From assembly GCF_001761365.1 (NCBI RefSeq), contig NZ_CP017477.1:1510501-1574500 (forward strand): 64,000 nt of DNA, in the 5' to 3' direction. A program made the translations under genes and the position numbers. Under the pieces are notes generated by a model. That model had not been told where the DNA came from. It searched no databases and saw only the letters and a list, made by a program, of their open reading frames with translations. How positions within the stretch are numbered: position 1 is the first letter of the stretch; every line of letters begins with the position of its first letter. Origin of the DNA: Polaribacter vadi. GTDB lineage: Bacteria; Bacteroidota; Bacteroidia; Flavobacteriales; Flavobacteriaceae. Shown in pieces: positions 36,601 through 46,672 of the stretch.

Positions 36601-39486
36601 ATGAATACAAATTCGTTTCAGTTAAGACATATTGGCCCAAATAAAAAGGAGCAAGAAAAAATGTTACAGACTATTAAAGCAGATAGTTTGGAGCAATTAA
36701 TTAATGAAACTGTTCCAGATAATATCCGTTTAAAAACCGATTTAGATTTGGCTCCTGCAATGAGTGAATATGAATATTTGCAACATATTAATGAATTAGC
36801 TAATAAAAATAAAGTTTTTAAAAGTTATATTGGTTTAGGCTATCATGAGGCAATTGTGCCAAGTGTAATTCAACGTAATATTTTAGAAAATCCAGGTTGG
36901 TATACAGCGTATACTCCTTACCAAGCAGAAATTGCCCAAGGACGTTTAGAGGCATTGTTAAATTTCCAAACGATGATTTGCGATTTAACAGGAATGGAAT
37001 TAGCAAATGCATCTTTACTAGATGAAAGTACTGCTGCTGCTGAAGCTATGGCTTTATTGTTTGACGTTAGAGAGCGTGCAAAGAAAAAAGCTGGTGCCAA
37101 TAAGTTTTTTGTTTCTGATGAAATTTTACCACAAACTTTATCAATTTTACAAACACGTTCTACACCAATTGGTATTGAATTAGTCATTGGAAGTCATGAA
37201 GATTTTGATTTTGGAGATGATTATTTTGGTGCTGTTTTACAATATCCAGGTAAATTAGGGCAAATTTTTGATTATGAAAGCTTTGTAGCAAAAGCAACCG
37301 AAAATGATATTAAAGTAGCAGTTGCTGCAGATATTTTATCACTTGTAAAATTAAAAGCACCAGGAGAATTTGGAGCTTCTGTGGTAGTTGGTACTTCACA
37401 ACGTTTTGGAATTCCTTTAGGTTATGGAGGTCCTCATGCAGCATTTTTTGCCACTAAAGACGAATACAAAAGAAGTATTCCTGGACGAATTATTGGGGTT
37501 ACTAAAGACATGAATGGAAAGCGTGCTTTAAGAATGGCATTGCAAACCAGAGAACAACATATTAAACGTGAAAGAGCAACCAGTAACATTTGTACTGCAC
37601 AAGTTTTATTAGCTGTTATGGCTGGAATGTATGCTGTTTTTCACGGAAAAAAAGGAATTCAGTTTATTGCAGATTCTGTACATAACAAAACAAAATTAGT
37701 AGCAAATTATTTAGAGAAAGCTGGTTTTAAGCAACTAAACTCTTCTTATTTTGATACACTTTTAGTAGAAATTGATGCATTGAGATTAAAACCTGTTGCA
37801 GAATCTTTTAAAGTAAACTTTAATTATGTTTCTGATAGTTTGGTTTCAATTTCTATTAACGAAGCTACTACAGAGAAAGATTTAATGCAGTTGTTTACGA
37901 TTTTTGGACAATTAAAACCTCGTCCAAATCCTTTAAACGATGATTTTAGTGGAAGTTTTTCTCAAATTTTAACGGAAAAACCTTTCCATTCAAATTTTGA
38001 AGTAATTGCTGATAATGTTGCAAGAAATACACCATTTTTAGAAAACGAAATCTTTAACACGTATCAATCTGAAACAGCGATGATGCGTTATATAAAGAAA
38101 TTAGAGCGTAAAGATTTGGCGTTAAATCATTCTATGATTTCTTTAGGTTCTTGTACTATGAAATTAAATGCAGCTTCAGAAATGTTGCCTTTAAGCAATC
38201 CTCAATGGGGAAATATTCATCCTTTTGTGCCCTTAAATCAAGCACAAGGTTACCAAGAAGTTTTACAAAAATTAGAACATCAATTAAATATTATTACAGG
38301 TTTTGCTGGTACCTCTTTGCAACCAAATTCTGGTGCACAAGGAGAGTTTGCTGGTTTAATGACTATTAGAGCTTATCACCAATCAAGAAACGAATCACAT
38401 AGAAATATTTGTTTAATTCCTGCTTCTGCTCATGGTACAAATCCTGCTTCTGCTGTAATGGCTGGTATGAAAGTAATTGTGACCAAAACTGCCGAAAATG
38501 GAAATATTGATGTTGAGGATATGCGTGAAAAAGCAGCATTACATGCAGATAATTTAGCTGCATTAATGGTTACTTATCCATCAACTCATGGAGTTTTTGA
38601 AAGTGAGATTCAAGAAATTACAAAAATAATTCATAAGCATGGAGGCCAAGTGTATATGGATGGAGCCAACATGAATGCACAAGTTGGATTGACAAATCCT
38701 GCAACAATTGGTGCAGACGTTTGTCATTTAAACTTACACAAAACATTTGCAATTCCTCATGGAGGAGGAGGTCCTGGAGTGGGTCCAATTTGTGTTGCTC
38801 CACAATTGGTGCCTTTTTTACCTACAAATCCTATTGTAAAAATTGGAGGAAAACAAGCAATTACAGCTATTTCTGGAGCTCCTTGGGGTTCTGCTTTAGT
38901 GTGTTTAATTTCTTATGGATATATTACAATGTTAGGTTTTAGAGGTTTAACAAATGCTACTAAAATGGCAATTTTAAACGCAAACTATATCAAAGAACGT
39001 TTAAATGGACATTATGAAACCTTATATACTGGAGAAAAAGGACGTGCAGCGCATGAAATGATTATTGATTGTAGAGAATTTAAAAACAACGGAATTGAAG
39101 TTGTAGATATCGCAAAACGATTGATGGATTATGGTTTTCATGCACCAACTGTTTCGTTTCCTGTAAATGGAACTATGATGATTGAGCCAACAGAATCTGA
39201 ATCTATTGCTGAATTAGATCGTTTTTGTGATGCGATGATTGCCATTCGTGAAGAAATTAAAAATGCTTCTTCAGAGAATGAAAATAATCCGTTAAAAAAT
39301 TCTCCTCATACTCAAGAAATGCTAACTGCTGATGAATGGATTTATCCATACACTAGAAAACAAGCAGCTTTTCCTCTAGAGTATATTGCTGATAATAAAT
39401 TTTGGCCAACTGTGAGAAGAGTAGATGATGCTTTTGGTGATAGAAACTTAATTTGTTCTTGTAACCCAATTGAAGATTACATGTAG
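36601..39486 (+). CDS. gcvP: glycine dehydrogenase (aminomethyl-transferring), P-protein
   Basis: The P-protein decarboxylates glycine with PLP and passes the aminomethyl group to GcvH in the glycine cleavage system. The single-chain form of 961 residues fuses both half domains. The PLP Lys is K714 in NLHKTFAIPHGGGGPG. FQLRHIGPN at the N-terminus is typical. I chose the ATG at 36601; the frame before it starts at a TTG without conserved sequence. GcvT and GcvH are not in the window. Confidence 0.97.
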   Translation: MNTNSFQLRHIGPNKKEQEKMLQTIKADSLEQLINETVPDNIRLKTDLDLAPAMSEYEYLQHINELANKNKVFKSYIGLGYHEAIVPSVIQRNILENPGWYTAYTPYQAEIAQGRLEALLNFQTMICDLTGMELANASLLDESTAAAEAMALLFDVRERAKKKAGANKFFVSDEILPQTLSILQTRSTPIGIELVIGSHEDFDFGDDYFGAVLQYPGKLGQIFDYESFVAKATENDIKVAVAADILSLVKLKAPGEFGASVVVGTSQRFGIPLGYGGPHAAFFATKDEYKRSIPGRIIGVTKDMNGKRALRMALQTREQHIKRERATSNICTAQVLLAVMAGMYAVFHGKKGIQFIADSVHNKTKLVANYLEKAGFKQLNSSYFDTLLVEIDALRLKPVAESFKVNFNYVSDSLVSISINEATTEKDLMQLFTIFGQLKPRPNPLNDDFSGSFSQILTEKPFHSNFEVIADNVARNTPFLENEIFNTYQSETAMMRYIKKLERKDLALNHSMISLGSCTMKLNAASEMLPLSNPQWGNIHPFVPLNQAQGYQEVLQKLEHQLNIITGFAGTSLQPNSGAQGEFAGLMTIRAYHQSRNESHRNICLIPASAHGTNPASAVMAGMKVIVTKTAENGNIDVEDMREKAALHADNLAALMVTYPSTHGVFESEIQEITKIIHKHGGQVYMDGANMNAQVGLTNPATIGADVCHLNLHKTFAIPHGGGGPGVGPICVAPQLVPFLPTNPIVKIGGKQAITAISGAPWGSALVCLISYGYITMLGFRGLTNATKMAILNANYIKERLNGHYETLYTGEKGRAAHEMIIDCREFKNNGIEVVDIAKRLMDYGFHAPTVSFPVNGTMMIEPTESESIAELDRFCDAMIAIREEIKNASSENENNPLKNSPHTQEMLTADEWIYPYTRKQAAFPLEYIADNKFWPTVRRVDDAFGDRNLICSCNPIEDYM

Positions 39487-39553
39487 TAGGCAATTCCTAC
39501 AAATAAGTATTTTTATCAACTGTGTGTTTTATAGTTGATAAATTTACAACATT

Positions 39554-39606
39554 AAAACCGTTTCATTTTGCTGATGTAAATTCAGTTATTTGAAACGGTT
39601 TTTTTG
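39554..39606 (+). terminator. gcvP terminator
   Basis: AAAACCGTTTCA (39554-39565) pairs with TGAAACGGTTTT (39591-39602), followed by more T residues. The rest of the 39487-39809 gap is AT-rich and contains the likely promoter of the next gene. Confidence 0.82.
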
Positions 39607-39809
39607 TTGATGAAATTTTCTAACTTTATAGTTCTAAAAAGGATAATAATTGTGGCAGTTTGTTGAAGTCTATTCGATACTAATTTAAATAAATTATCTT
39701 TACAGATTTCAATAATATAAAAAGTACTATATACGTGAAATTTACGGGATATGCGTATTAAAAGTTACTTTATAACGAGTTGGCTACAACTAAAAAAATG
39801 CTCTGAATA

Positions 39810-41354
39810 ATGATTACAAACAATCAAAACTTATATGAATTATTAGATTCAGGACAATTTGAAAAAGTAAGAACAATACTTAATGAAAACTTAGTTGAAA
39901 ACTGTAATGAAAATAATACAGATGAAATACTCTATCAGTTACGATTATATGGAATTTTAATTGATTTAGGTAGAGAGAGCTTCAATAGAAACGACTTAAA
40001 AAAGGGAATTGAATTTTATGAAAAAAATGAGTTATTATTTGAAAAAGTAATTACTAAAGAAAGCTATTATTATAACCTAGCAAATGCAAAAGAAGGTTTA
40101 GCAAAAATATTTTATTCAGAAAATAAAGGTGTTCATTCTATATATACAAGTTTTACTGAATTTCAAGAACCTATAAACCTATATTGGATGGCTTTTAAAA
40201 AAGCTACTCCTAAAGACTCTCTTTTTCATCAAATAATAATTAATTTATCTAGTGCTTTAATGTATACTAATCGAATTATTGAAGCTATTCAATTACTTGA
40301 TACAGTTTTAAAAGTCCAACCTAATTATAATCAAGCTTTAATATCTAGGGCAAACTATCTAGATTATTTATCAACGGTTACTAACTGCCCAATTAGTATT
40401 GCCTTATACACTCAAATATATTTATCATACTATAAAGGAATACAAAGTAATAGCATTCCATATGAAGTTTATCAAAAAAGCTTATATGAAATGAACCAGA
40501 AAAAGAAAATTATTGAAAATCAAGGTTTCTCTGTAGAAAATTTAGGTAAAGAATTAGAAAAAACTAAATCTGAATACAATGAACTTTCTGAATTTAGGCA
40601 ATTTTGCATAGACAATTTTTTAACTTTAAACGAACATGCTGTCTACTGCCCTTGTATAGCATCTAAAACAGATGATATACAAATTGGCGTTCAAAATGTA
40701 TTATTCAAAAATAGTTTATTACCAAAACTTGAGTTATTACTTAACAGAATTAAGTCTGAATTCGCATTTGCAAGATGGAATTATTATAAATCTAATACCG
40801 AAAGAGCTTTTGATTATGATGTTGAGTTTTCTGAACTATTGGAAGGAGAAATTATTAATTCAAAAAGTGAAACATTAAGAACAAGTTACCGAATTTGCTA
40901 TGGCATATTAGATAAAATCGCTTTAGGAATCTGTAAAATTTATGGAGTAGATGGAGGAAATATATTTTTTGAAAGATTCTGGAATGAAAAAAAAAGAAAG
41001 CCAGTACTTGAAAAACAGAAGAATATCCACTTAAATGCTCTTTATAGTATTGCTTGTGACTTAAATACTAAAACTGGAGAATTAAGGCATTTCAAAAACT
41101 GGAGAAATAAGCTAGAACATAATTTATTAATTCTAAAAGACACAAGTAATGAAAGTCCTGATTTATTAAATATTTATGATGATCCTGATTTTGTTGCTGT
41201 AATAGATATTAATGAGTTTAAGGAAAAAACTATTCAGCTTTTACAATTAACTAGAGCTGCTATTTTTAGTTATGTTTATTGTATTAGATTGGAAACTATT
41301 ACAAATGAGACATCTCATAATAAAAATACGATACCTACAATTTCATTAAAATGA
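39810..41354 (+). CDS. TPR-like protein with C-terminal HEPN domain (LA2681-like)
   Basis: This 514-residue protein has TPR-like helices at about 10-230 (ALISRANYLDY, AIQLLDTVLKVQPNYNQA), a coiled segment near 240, and a C-terminal helical domain. WRNKLEHN there is the HEPN RNase signature Rx4H (R432, H437). The layout and the HAVYCPCIASKTDD region resemble the LA2681-like HEPN family. HEPN proteins are often RNases in toxin, abortive-infection or defence systems; no antitoxin partner is adjacent. It stands alone between gcvP and a convergent methyltransferase. Confidence 0.75.
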   Translation: MITNNQNLYELLDSGQFEKVRTILNENLVENCNENNTDEILYQLRLYGILIDLGRESFNRNDLKKGIEFYEKNELLFEKVITKESYYYNLANAKEGLAKIFYSENKGVHSIYTSFTEFQEPINLYWMAFKKATPKDSLFHQIIINLSSALMYTNRIIEAIQLLDTVLKVQPNYNQALISRANYLDYLSTVTNCPISIALYTQIYLSYYKGIQSNSIPYEVYQKSLYEMNQKKKIIENQGFSVENLGKELEKTKSEYNELSEFRQFCIDNFLTLNEHAVYCPCIASKTDDIQIGVQNVLFKNSLLPKLELLLNRIKSEFAFARWNYYKSNTERAFDYDVEFSELLEGEIINSKSETLRTSYRICYGILDKIALGICKIYGVDGGNIFFERFWNEKKRKPVLEKQKNIHLNALYSIACDLNTKTGELRHFKNWRNKLEHNLLILKDTSNESPDLLNIYDDPDFVAVIDINEFKEKTIQLLQLTRAAIFSYVYCIRLETITNETSHNKNTIPTISLK

Positions 41355-41452
41355 ATACGCAGTAACTAACATCCGAATATAAAAAATAGATTTAGAAATA
41401 TTATTACAACTAATTTCAAAATACATTTATTCGTTTCAAAGAAAACAGTTCC

Positions 41453-42118
41453 TTAAAAAACTTTATAAAAAGTAGTTGTAATCAAACCTTTATTATCTTC
41501 TAAGTCAAAAACTAGTAACTCTTTTTTCTCTTTTACCTCAAAATTAAAAGGTGGTTTTAAAATATCCAATCCACTTTGTTTTTTTAGTCTGATGCCTTGT
41601 CCTGAGATAATATCTTTATTAGGTGTAAAAATCCCTTTTGGTATATGTTCTGTGAGAATTATATAGTTGAAATCAGCTAATTTATCTAAAACCTTTTGAA
41701 CTTCTGCATTTGAAAGATGTTGCAAAACTTGTCTTATGATTACACAATCTGCTTTTGGTAAATCGTCTTTTGCAATATCTAAACATTTGAATTCTAAATG
41801 ATCGGCTTTAAATTTTTCTTGATTATAAATGATAAGATTCTCGACAATATCAACAGCAATATATTTTTTTGTGAATTCTACAAATTGATTTCCGATATTA
41901 AAATCGCCACAGCCTAAATCTAAAACAGTGATTGGCTTTTCAAAAGAAGTTAAAAACTGTTTAACAACCTCAACATACGGATTTACAATTGCTGGATTGT
42001 GAGAACCAAAACCAGAATAAAATTCGGTATTGTTATCTCCCCAAAGATTTTGATCGTAAATCTGTTCCATCGCCTTTTTTGTTGGCCAAGGTTTTTTGAT
42101 TTTTTTTGGGTTTTCCAT
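41453..42118 (-). CDS. class I SAM-dependent methyltransferase
   Basis: The 221-residue protein has SAM motif I (TVLDLGCGDFNIGNQ at about 62-76), acidic loop YIAVDIVE and motif IV DCVIIRQVLQHLS. The N-terminal KKPWPTKKAMEQIYDQNLWG is characteristic of a group acting on small molecules or lipids. The substrate is unknown. It is downstream of the YpdA-type reductase on the same strand, across a 150-bp gap with a repeat hairpin. Confidence 0.85.
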   Translation of the reverse strand: MENPKKIKKPWPTKKAMEQIYDQNLWGDNNTEFYSGFGSHNPAIVNPYVEVVKQFLTSFEKPITVLDLGCGDFNIGNQFVEFTKKYIAVDIVENLIIYNQEKFKADHLEFKCLDIAKDDLPKADCVIIRQVLQHLSNAEVQKVLDKLADFNYIILTEHIPKGIFTPNKDIISGQGIRLKKQSGLDILKPPFNFEVKEKKELLVFDLEDNKGLITTTFYKVF

Positions 42119-42150
42119 TTGAGTATAATTCAGAATGTGAGATTTAAAAA

Positions 42151-42196
42151 TGTTCTCGATTCAATTTCGATGAAAAAAATCGAAATCACTTGAACT
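42151..42196. repeat. hairpin repeat TTCTCGAT...ACTTGAAC
   Basis: TTTCGAT and ATCGAAA form a hairpin around AT-rich bases, flanked by TGTTCTCGAT and CACTTGAACT. The flanks resemble a segment of the 433-bp tandem units (62102-62147, TAGTTCTCGAT to CACTCGAACT), so it belongs to the same dispersed family. Confidence 0.6.
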
Positions 42197-42268
42197 TACA
42201 TTATAGATAACTGTGTGTGGAATTCTTTCAGAATGACAAAAACATATGAAAAATTAAATATCTTAAAT

Positions 42269-43231
42269 TTACTTTCCTAGTATATTCTTAACAATCATTT
42301 TTGCGTGAATTCGAGAATTTTCAATAAACCATTTATGCGTTTCCATTCCACCACAAATTACACCTGCTAAATAAATTCCTTTAATATTTGTTTGCATTGT
42401 TTCATCATTGTAAACTGGTATTTTTTGTTCATCTTGAGATAATTTAATACCCATACTTTGCAAAAAACTAAAATTAGGTTTGTAACCTGTTAATGCTAAA
42501 ACAAAATCGTTTTGAAGAGTTTCAATGCCTTTTGGAGTTTCAATTTTAATTTCTGTGTCTTTAATTTCTACAACTTCACTGTTATAAAAAGCGTTGATAC
42601 TGCCCTCTTCAATTCTATTGATAATATCTGGACGAACCCAATATTTTACACGCTGACCAACTTCTTCTCCGCGAATAATTAATGTAACCTCTGCTCCTTT
42701 TCTATAACATTCTAAAGCTGCATCAATAGCTGAATTACTAGCACCAATGATCGCAACTTTTTGACCTGCATAAAAATGAGGATCATTATAATAATGAGAA
42801 ACTTTTTCTAAATCTTCGCCTTTAATGTTTAGCGTTTTCGGAATATCATAAAAACCAGTAGCAACCACCACATTTTTAGCCTTATAAGTATTCTTGTTTG
42901 TTTTTATGTCGAAAATATTTTCATTTTTAATAACAGAATTCACTTTCTCAAACAAATTAATATTCAATTTGTTGGATGTGGTTATCCTTCTATAATACTC
43001 TAAAGCTTCACTCCTATTTGGTTTTGCTTCTTTACTAATAAATGGAATTTCATCAATCTCTAACTTTTCTGACGAAGAGAAAAACTGCATATTTGTTGGG
43101 TAATTATAGAGCGAATTTACAATAGGCCCTTTTTCAAGAATTAAATAACTCAGTCCTTTTTTCTTTGCTTCTAAACCACAGGCAATTCCTATGGGTCCAC
43201 CTCCAACAATTAAAATGTCTAATTCTTCCAT
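42269..43231 (-). CDS. YpdA-type FAD/NAD(P) oxidoreductase (putative bacillithiol disulfide reductase)
   Basis: The 320-residue flavoprotein starts MEELDILIVGGGPIGIACGL (FAD site) with a second Rossmann motif KVAIIGASNSAIDAAL. The redox CxxC of thioredoxin reductases is missing, as in YpdA/Bdr, which reduces bacillithiol disulfide with NADPH. An ATG 24 bases upstream lies within the preceding gene and is less likely. It follows the glutamate-synthase-like gene by 4 bases. Confidence 0.85.
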   Translation of the reverse strand: MEELDILIVGGGPIGIACGLEAKKKGLSYLILEKGPIVNSLYNYPTNMQFFSSSEKLEIDEIPFISKEAKPNRSEALEYYRRITTSNKLNINLFEKVNSVIKNENIFDIKTNKNTYKAKNVVVATGFYDIPKTLNIKGEDLEKVSHYYNDPHFYAGQKVAIIGASNSAIDAALECYRKGAEVTLIIRGEEVGQRVKYWVRPDIINRIEEGSINAFYNSEVVEIKDTEIKIETPKGIETLQNDFVLALTGYKPNFSFLQSMGIKLSQDEQKIPVYNDETMQTNIKGIYLAGVICGGMETHKWFIENSRIHAKMIVKNILGK

Positions 43232-43235
43232 ACAT

Positions 43236-44744
43236 TTAATATTTGTAAATTTCATGATAACTTACAATCTTATCATCTTTCTTTCTTCTAAAAATATGTT
43301 TTGGTTTTAAATCTCCAATAGATTCAATGCCCATTGCTGCAACCATCTCTTTTACAGAAGCTATGGTTTTATCATGGTAATTTTTAACACGAACATTTTT
43401 CTTTTCAACAACCAGCGCTTTTACCAACTCCTCATCTTGGGTAGCAACACCAACAGGACACGTATCTAAATTACATTCTCTTGCTTGTATACAACCTAAA
43501 CTCAACATAAAACTACGAGCCATACCAATAGCATCTGCTCCTAAAGCAATTAATTTTACAATATCGAAAGCGTCAATTGCTTTTCCTGAAGCAATAATTT
43601 TAATCTCGTTTTTTAAGTTATATTGAATCAATAATTTATTGATAAAAACCAATCCTTCTGTTAAAGGTGTTCCTATATAATTTGTAAATTCCATAGGCGC
43701 AGCTCCAGTTCCTCCTTCTCCACCATCAACAGAAATAAAATCTGGATAATTATTGGCAACTGAAAACGCTTTGATCATTTCTTCAATTTCCTCATTATTA
43801 CCAACACAAAGTTTAATTCCTACAGGTTTTCCTCCAGATAAATCTCTCACTTTCTGAATAAAAACAATCATTTCATCATAATTAGAAAAAGCCGAATGTC
43901 CAGGAGGCGAATCTACTTGTGTACCCACTACTACTCCTCTAATATTTGCAATTTCTTGTGTGTTTTTCAATGCTGGCAAAATTCCTCCATGACCAGGTTT
44001 TGCACCTTGAGAAAACTTAATTTCAATCATTTTAATATCTGAATGACTCGCATTTTTCTTGAAAATTTCATCATCAAAAACTCGGATTCCATTCACAGAT
44101 TTCCCTGCTCCAAAATACCCTGTACCCACTTGAAAAATAACATCTCCTCCTTGTAAATGATATGGAGAAACACCACCCTCACCAGTATTGTGTGCAAAAT
44201 TTCCCATTTTTGCTCCTTGATTTAATGCCATTACTGCATTTTTACTTAAAGAACCAAAAGACATTGCAGAAATATTAATAAGAGAACCATTGTATTTTTG
44301 AGTGCATTTGCTAGAACCAAAAAGTACGCGATCTCCTTTTATAAGATGATGATTTGTTGGAAACATAGAGTGTTTTACAAACTCATATCCTTTTTTATAC
44401 ACATTGTGTTGTGTACCAAAAGGAACTGTATCTTTCTCTAACTTTGCACGTTGATAAACAATACTTCTTTTTTCTCTGTTGATAGGTGTTCCACTTAAAT
44501 TATCTTCAATAAAATATTGTTGAATTTTTTCGCGTTCCTCCTCAAAAAGCCAACGTAATCTTGCAATTAAAGGAAAACTTCTTAGTAAAGAATGTTTGGT
44601 TTGAAAACTATCACGTAAAACAACAATTGTTAAAACACCAATGATAGATAAAAGTGCAATATTGCCAGTTTGTGGATAGAAATACACTAAAATACCTGCT
44701 AAAATTGTGGCAGTAATAAAGATCGAAAGTATAGTATTTCTCAT
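43236..44744 (-). CDS. membrane-anchored FMN-binding glutamate synthase family protein
   Basis: The 502-residue protein has two N-terminal TM helices (about 3-45) and a glutamate-synthase FMN barrel: NISAMSFGSLSKNAVMALN, GEGGVSPYHL, SVDGGEGGTGAAP. A Cys cluster, CIQARECNLDTCPVG, fits the 3Fe-4S site. It lacks the glutaminase domain, so it is not a full GltB. The electron donor may be the adjoining YpdA-like protein (inference). The start is the ATG at 44744; an upstream GTG is in frame but less likely. Confidence 0.85.
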   Translation of the reverse strand: MRNTILSIFITATILAGILVYFYPQTGNIALLSIIGVLTIVVLRDSFQTKHSLLRSFPLIARLRWLFEEEREKIQQYFIEDNLSGTPINREKRSIVYQRAKLEKDTVPFGTQHNVYKKGYEFVKHSMFPTNHHLIKGDRVLFGSSKCTQKYNGSLINISAMSFGSLSKNAVMALNQGAKMGNFAHNTGEGGVSPYHLQGGDVIFQVGTGYFGAGKSVNGIRVFDDEIFKKNASHSDIKMIEIKFSQGAKPGHGGILPALKNTQEIANIRGVVVGTQVDSPPGHSAFSNYDEMIVFIQKVRDLSGGKPVGIKLCVGNNEEIEEMIKAFSVANNYPDFISVDGGEGGTGAAPMEFTNYIGTPLTEGLVFINKLLIQYNLKNEIKIIASGKAIDAFDIVKLIALGADAIGMARSFMLSLGCIQARECNLDTCPVGVATQDEELVKALVVEKKNVRVKNYHDKTIASVKEMVAAMGIESIGDLKPKHIFRRKKDDKIVSYHEIYKY

Positions 44745-44923
44745 TATTTTGAGCTTTTTTTTTAAAAGAAGCACAAAAATAATCTATTATTATTAGATAA
44801 TGAAAATTGTTACTCGATAGTTGCCTTAAAGGATTATAATGAAAAGTCTGACTTTTATACTGATTACTTTCAGCAAAAAGTAACATCCAAAATAATAGTT
44901 GTAAAGTAACTTAGTAGTTCAGT

Positions 44924-45988
44924 TTAAAAACGATACACAATTGCATTTATATTCATACCTGCTCCAACAGAAGCTAGCATAACAACATCGCCTTTAGCTA
45001 CTTTTTGATCTTTAATTTTACCTTTCAAAACCAAATCTAACAACGTTGGTACAGTTGCTACAGAACTATTACCCAATTTGTGAATACTCATTGGCATAAC
45101 GCCTTCTGGAACAGGTTTTTTATACAATCTATAAAAACGTTTAACGATAGCTTCATCCATCTTTTCATTGGCTTGATGAATGAATATTTTTTTAATATCA
45201 TCTATTTCAAAACCACTTTTATCCAACGCCATTTTCATGGCATTTGGCACATTTGTAATCGCAAATTCGTAAATTTTACGACCAAACATTTTTATATAAC
45301 GTATACTTTTGTCTTCATTTTTATTAAAAGAACTCCCATAATGTAAAAAATAAGCTTCCTCTTTTGCAAAGGTTTGGGTTGCGTGACTTATAATTCCTGA
45401 ATCCTGCTCATCCGTTTTTTCTACGATACAAGCTCCTGCTCCATCACTATAAATCATGGAATCTCTATCGTGTTTGTCTATAACTCTCGATAACGTTTCT
45501 GCACCAATTATCAAACATTTTTTGGCAATGCCTGCTTTTATAAAAGCTTGCGCCTGAATAATACCTTCAATAAAACCTGGGCAACCAAATAAAATATCAT
45601 AGGCTACACAATTTGGGTTTTCAATACCTAATCTAAATTTTACTCTAGTTGCTAAACTTGGTATCATATCTCCTTGGATTGTACCATGTTTTATATCGCC
45701 AAAATTATGTGCAAAAATAATATAATCGATACTTTCTTTGTTGATGTTTGCGTCTTCGATGGCTTTTTCTGAAGCAAAAAAAGCTAAATCTGAGGTTGTA
45801 TATTCAGCCCTTGCATAACGCCTTTCTTCAATACCAGTAATAGCTTTAAATTTCTCTACAATTTCACTATTTTTTGAGGGAATTGCAGAACCATCTGCAT
45901 TTAAAAATGCTGTGTTCAAAAAATCTTTATTTTCCTTCTTTAAAGAAGGTATAAAAGTTCCTGTTCCAGTTATTTTTGATGAAATCAT
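44924..45988 (-). CDS. 3-oxoacyl-ACP synthase III family protein
   Basis: This 354-residue KAS III/FabH-like enzyme has the Cys-His-Asn triad: DILFGCPGFIEG (Cys), FIHQANEKM (His) and HKLGNSSVATVPT (Asn). FabH condenses acetyl-CoA with malonyl-ACP. This one is longer than housekeeping FabH (about 320-335) and may be an alternative acyl starter enzyme. It stands 179 bases upstream of the glutamate-synthase-like gene, same strand. Confidence 0.88.
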   Translation of the reverse strand: MISSKITGTGTFIPSLKKENKDFLNTAFLNADGSAIPSKNSEIVEKFKAITGIEERRYARAEYTTSDLAFFASEKAIEDANINKESIDYIIFAHNFGDIKHGTIQGDMIPSLATRVKFRLGIENPNCVAYDILFGCPGFIEGIIQAQAFIKAGIAKKCLIIGAETLSRVIDKHDRDSMIYSDGAGACIVEKTDEQDSGIISHATQTFAKEEAYFLHYGSSFNKNEDKSIRYIKMFGRKIYEFAITNVPNAMKMALDKSGFEIDDIKKIFIHQANEKMDEAIVKRFYRLYKKPVPEGVMPMSIHKLGNSSVATVPTLLDLVLKGKIKDQKVAKGDVVMLASVGAGMNINAIVYRF

Positions 45989-46085
45989 TTTTTTATTTTA
46001 ATTATAGAATTCTATAAAAGTACTACTATTAGCCTTAGTAGTATTTGAACCCGAAGCTTAAAACCGAAATTCAGTAACATAAAAA

Positions 46086-46478
46086 TTACTTTTTATCTTG
46101 AAATAAATTCATTTTTAATTGCATAACTGTAGCAATAGATTGGGCTCTAGCCTTCATTTTTTCTGAATTTTCACCTGTAAAAGAAGCATCAATTGTCTTA
46201 AAAAAATACGATACCCAACTAGTAAAATGTTCTTTTTTGAAATGGATAAAAGCATTTTTTTGAAGATGCTTTTGCATTACATTTTGTTGATAATCATTGG
46301 TATCAAACAAAATATCATTCCAAAAATCAGTGATAATTTCCAAATGATGTTCTAACTGGTTTTCTTGGACAATTTCTTCGAAAAAAGGCATCATTGTTTT
46401 ATCAGCCAATAAAAAATCATAAAATTTTGTCATTATTTGTTTAATGTCTTTTCTTGAAGATATATCTGGTTTCATCAT
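46086..46478 (-). CDS. group III truncated hemoglobin
   Basis: The 130-residue protein is a compact heme-binding globin of group III: FYDFLLADKTMMPFFEE in the B-helix region, HLEIITDFWNDILF in the E-helix, and HFTSWVSYFF in the F/G region with a candidate proximal His. Roles for this group include oxygen or NO chemistry, unproven here. Two adjacent ATGs are possible starts. Confidence 0.88.
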   Translation of the reverse strand: MMKPDISSRKDIKQIMTKFYDFLLADKTMMPFFEEIVQENQLEHHLEIITDFWNDILFDTNDYQQNVMQKHLQKNAFIHFKKEHFTSWVSYFFKTIDASFTGENSEKMKARAQSIATVMQLKMNLFQDKK

Positions 46479-46672
46479 TTTCTATAAATTAAAATTGATT
46501 TTTGGATTGTAAAGATTCACTTTTATAAGTTTTATGGATACTATTTGTGATAAAATTAAAAGTGAAATAAAATTAATTTTATTTTTAAACTCTTAAAATT
46601 TTCTTAAAGAAATATATTGATTCTCAAAATAGTTTATTAAAGATTAAATTAGACCTCTAAAACTTCACTAAA

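Noticed and set aside
39720..39800. Integron-like attachment site before the HEPN gene (TTATAACGAGTTGGCTACAAC region)
   Set aside because: No matching site follows the gene and no integrase is present, so the resemblance is not supported.
43232..43255. Upstream ATG for the YpdA-like gene
   Set aside because: It lies inside the end of the preceding gene and adds residues not expected before the FAD motif; MEELDILIVGGG is the normal start.
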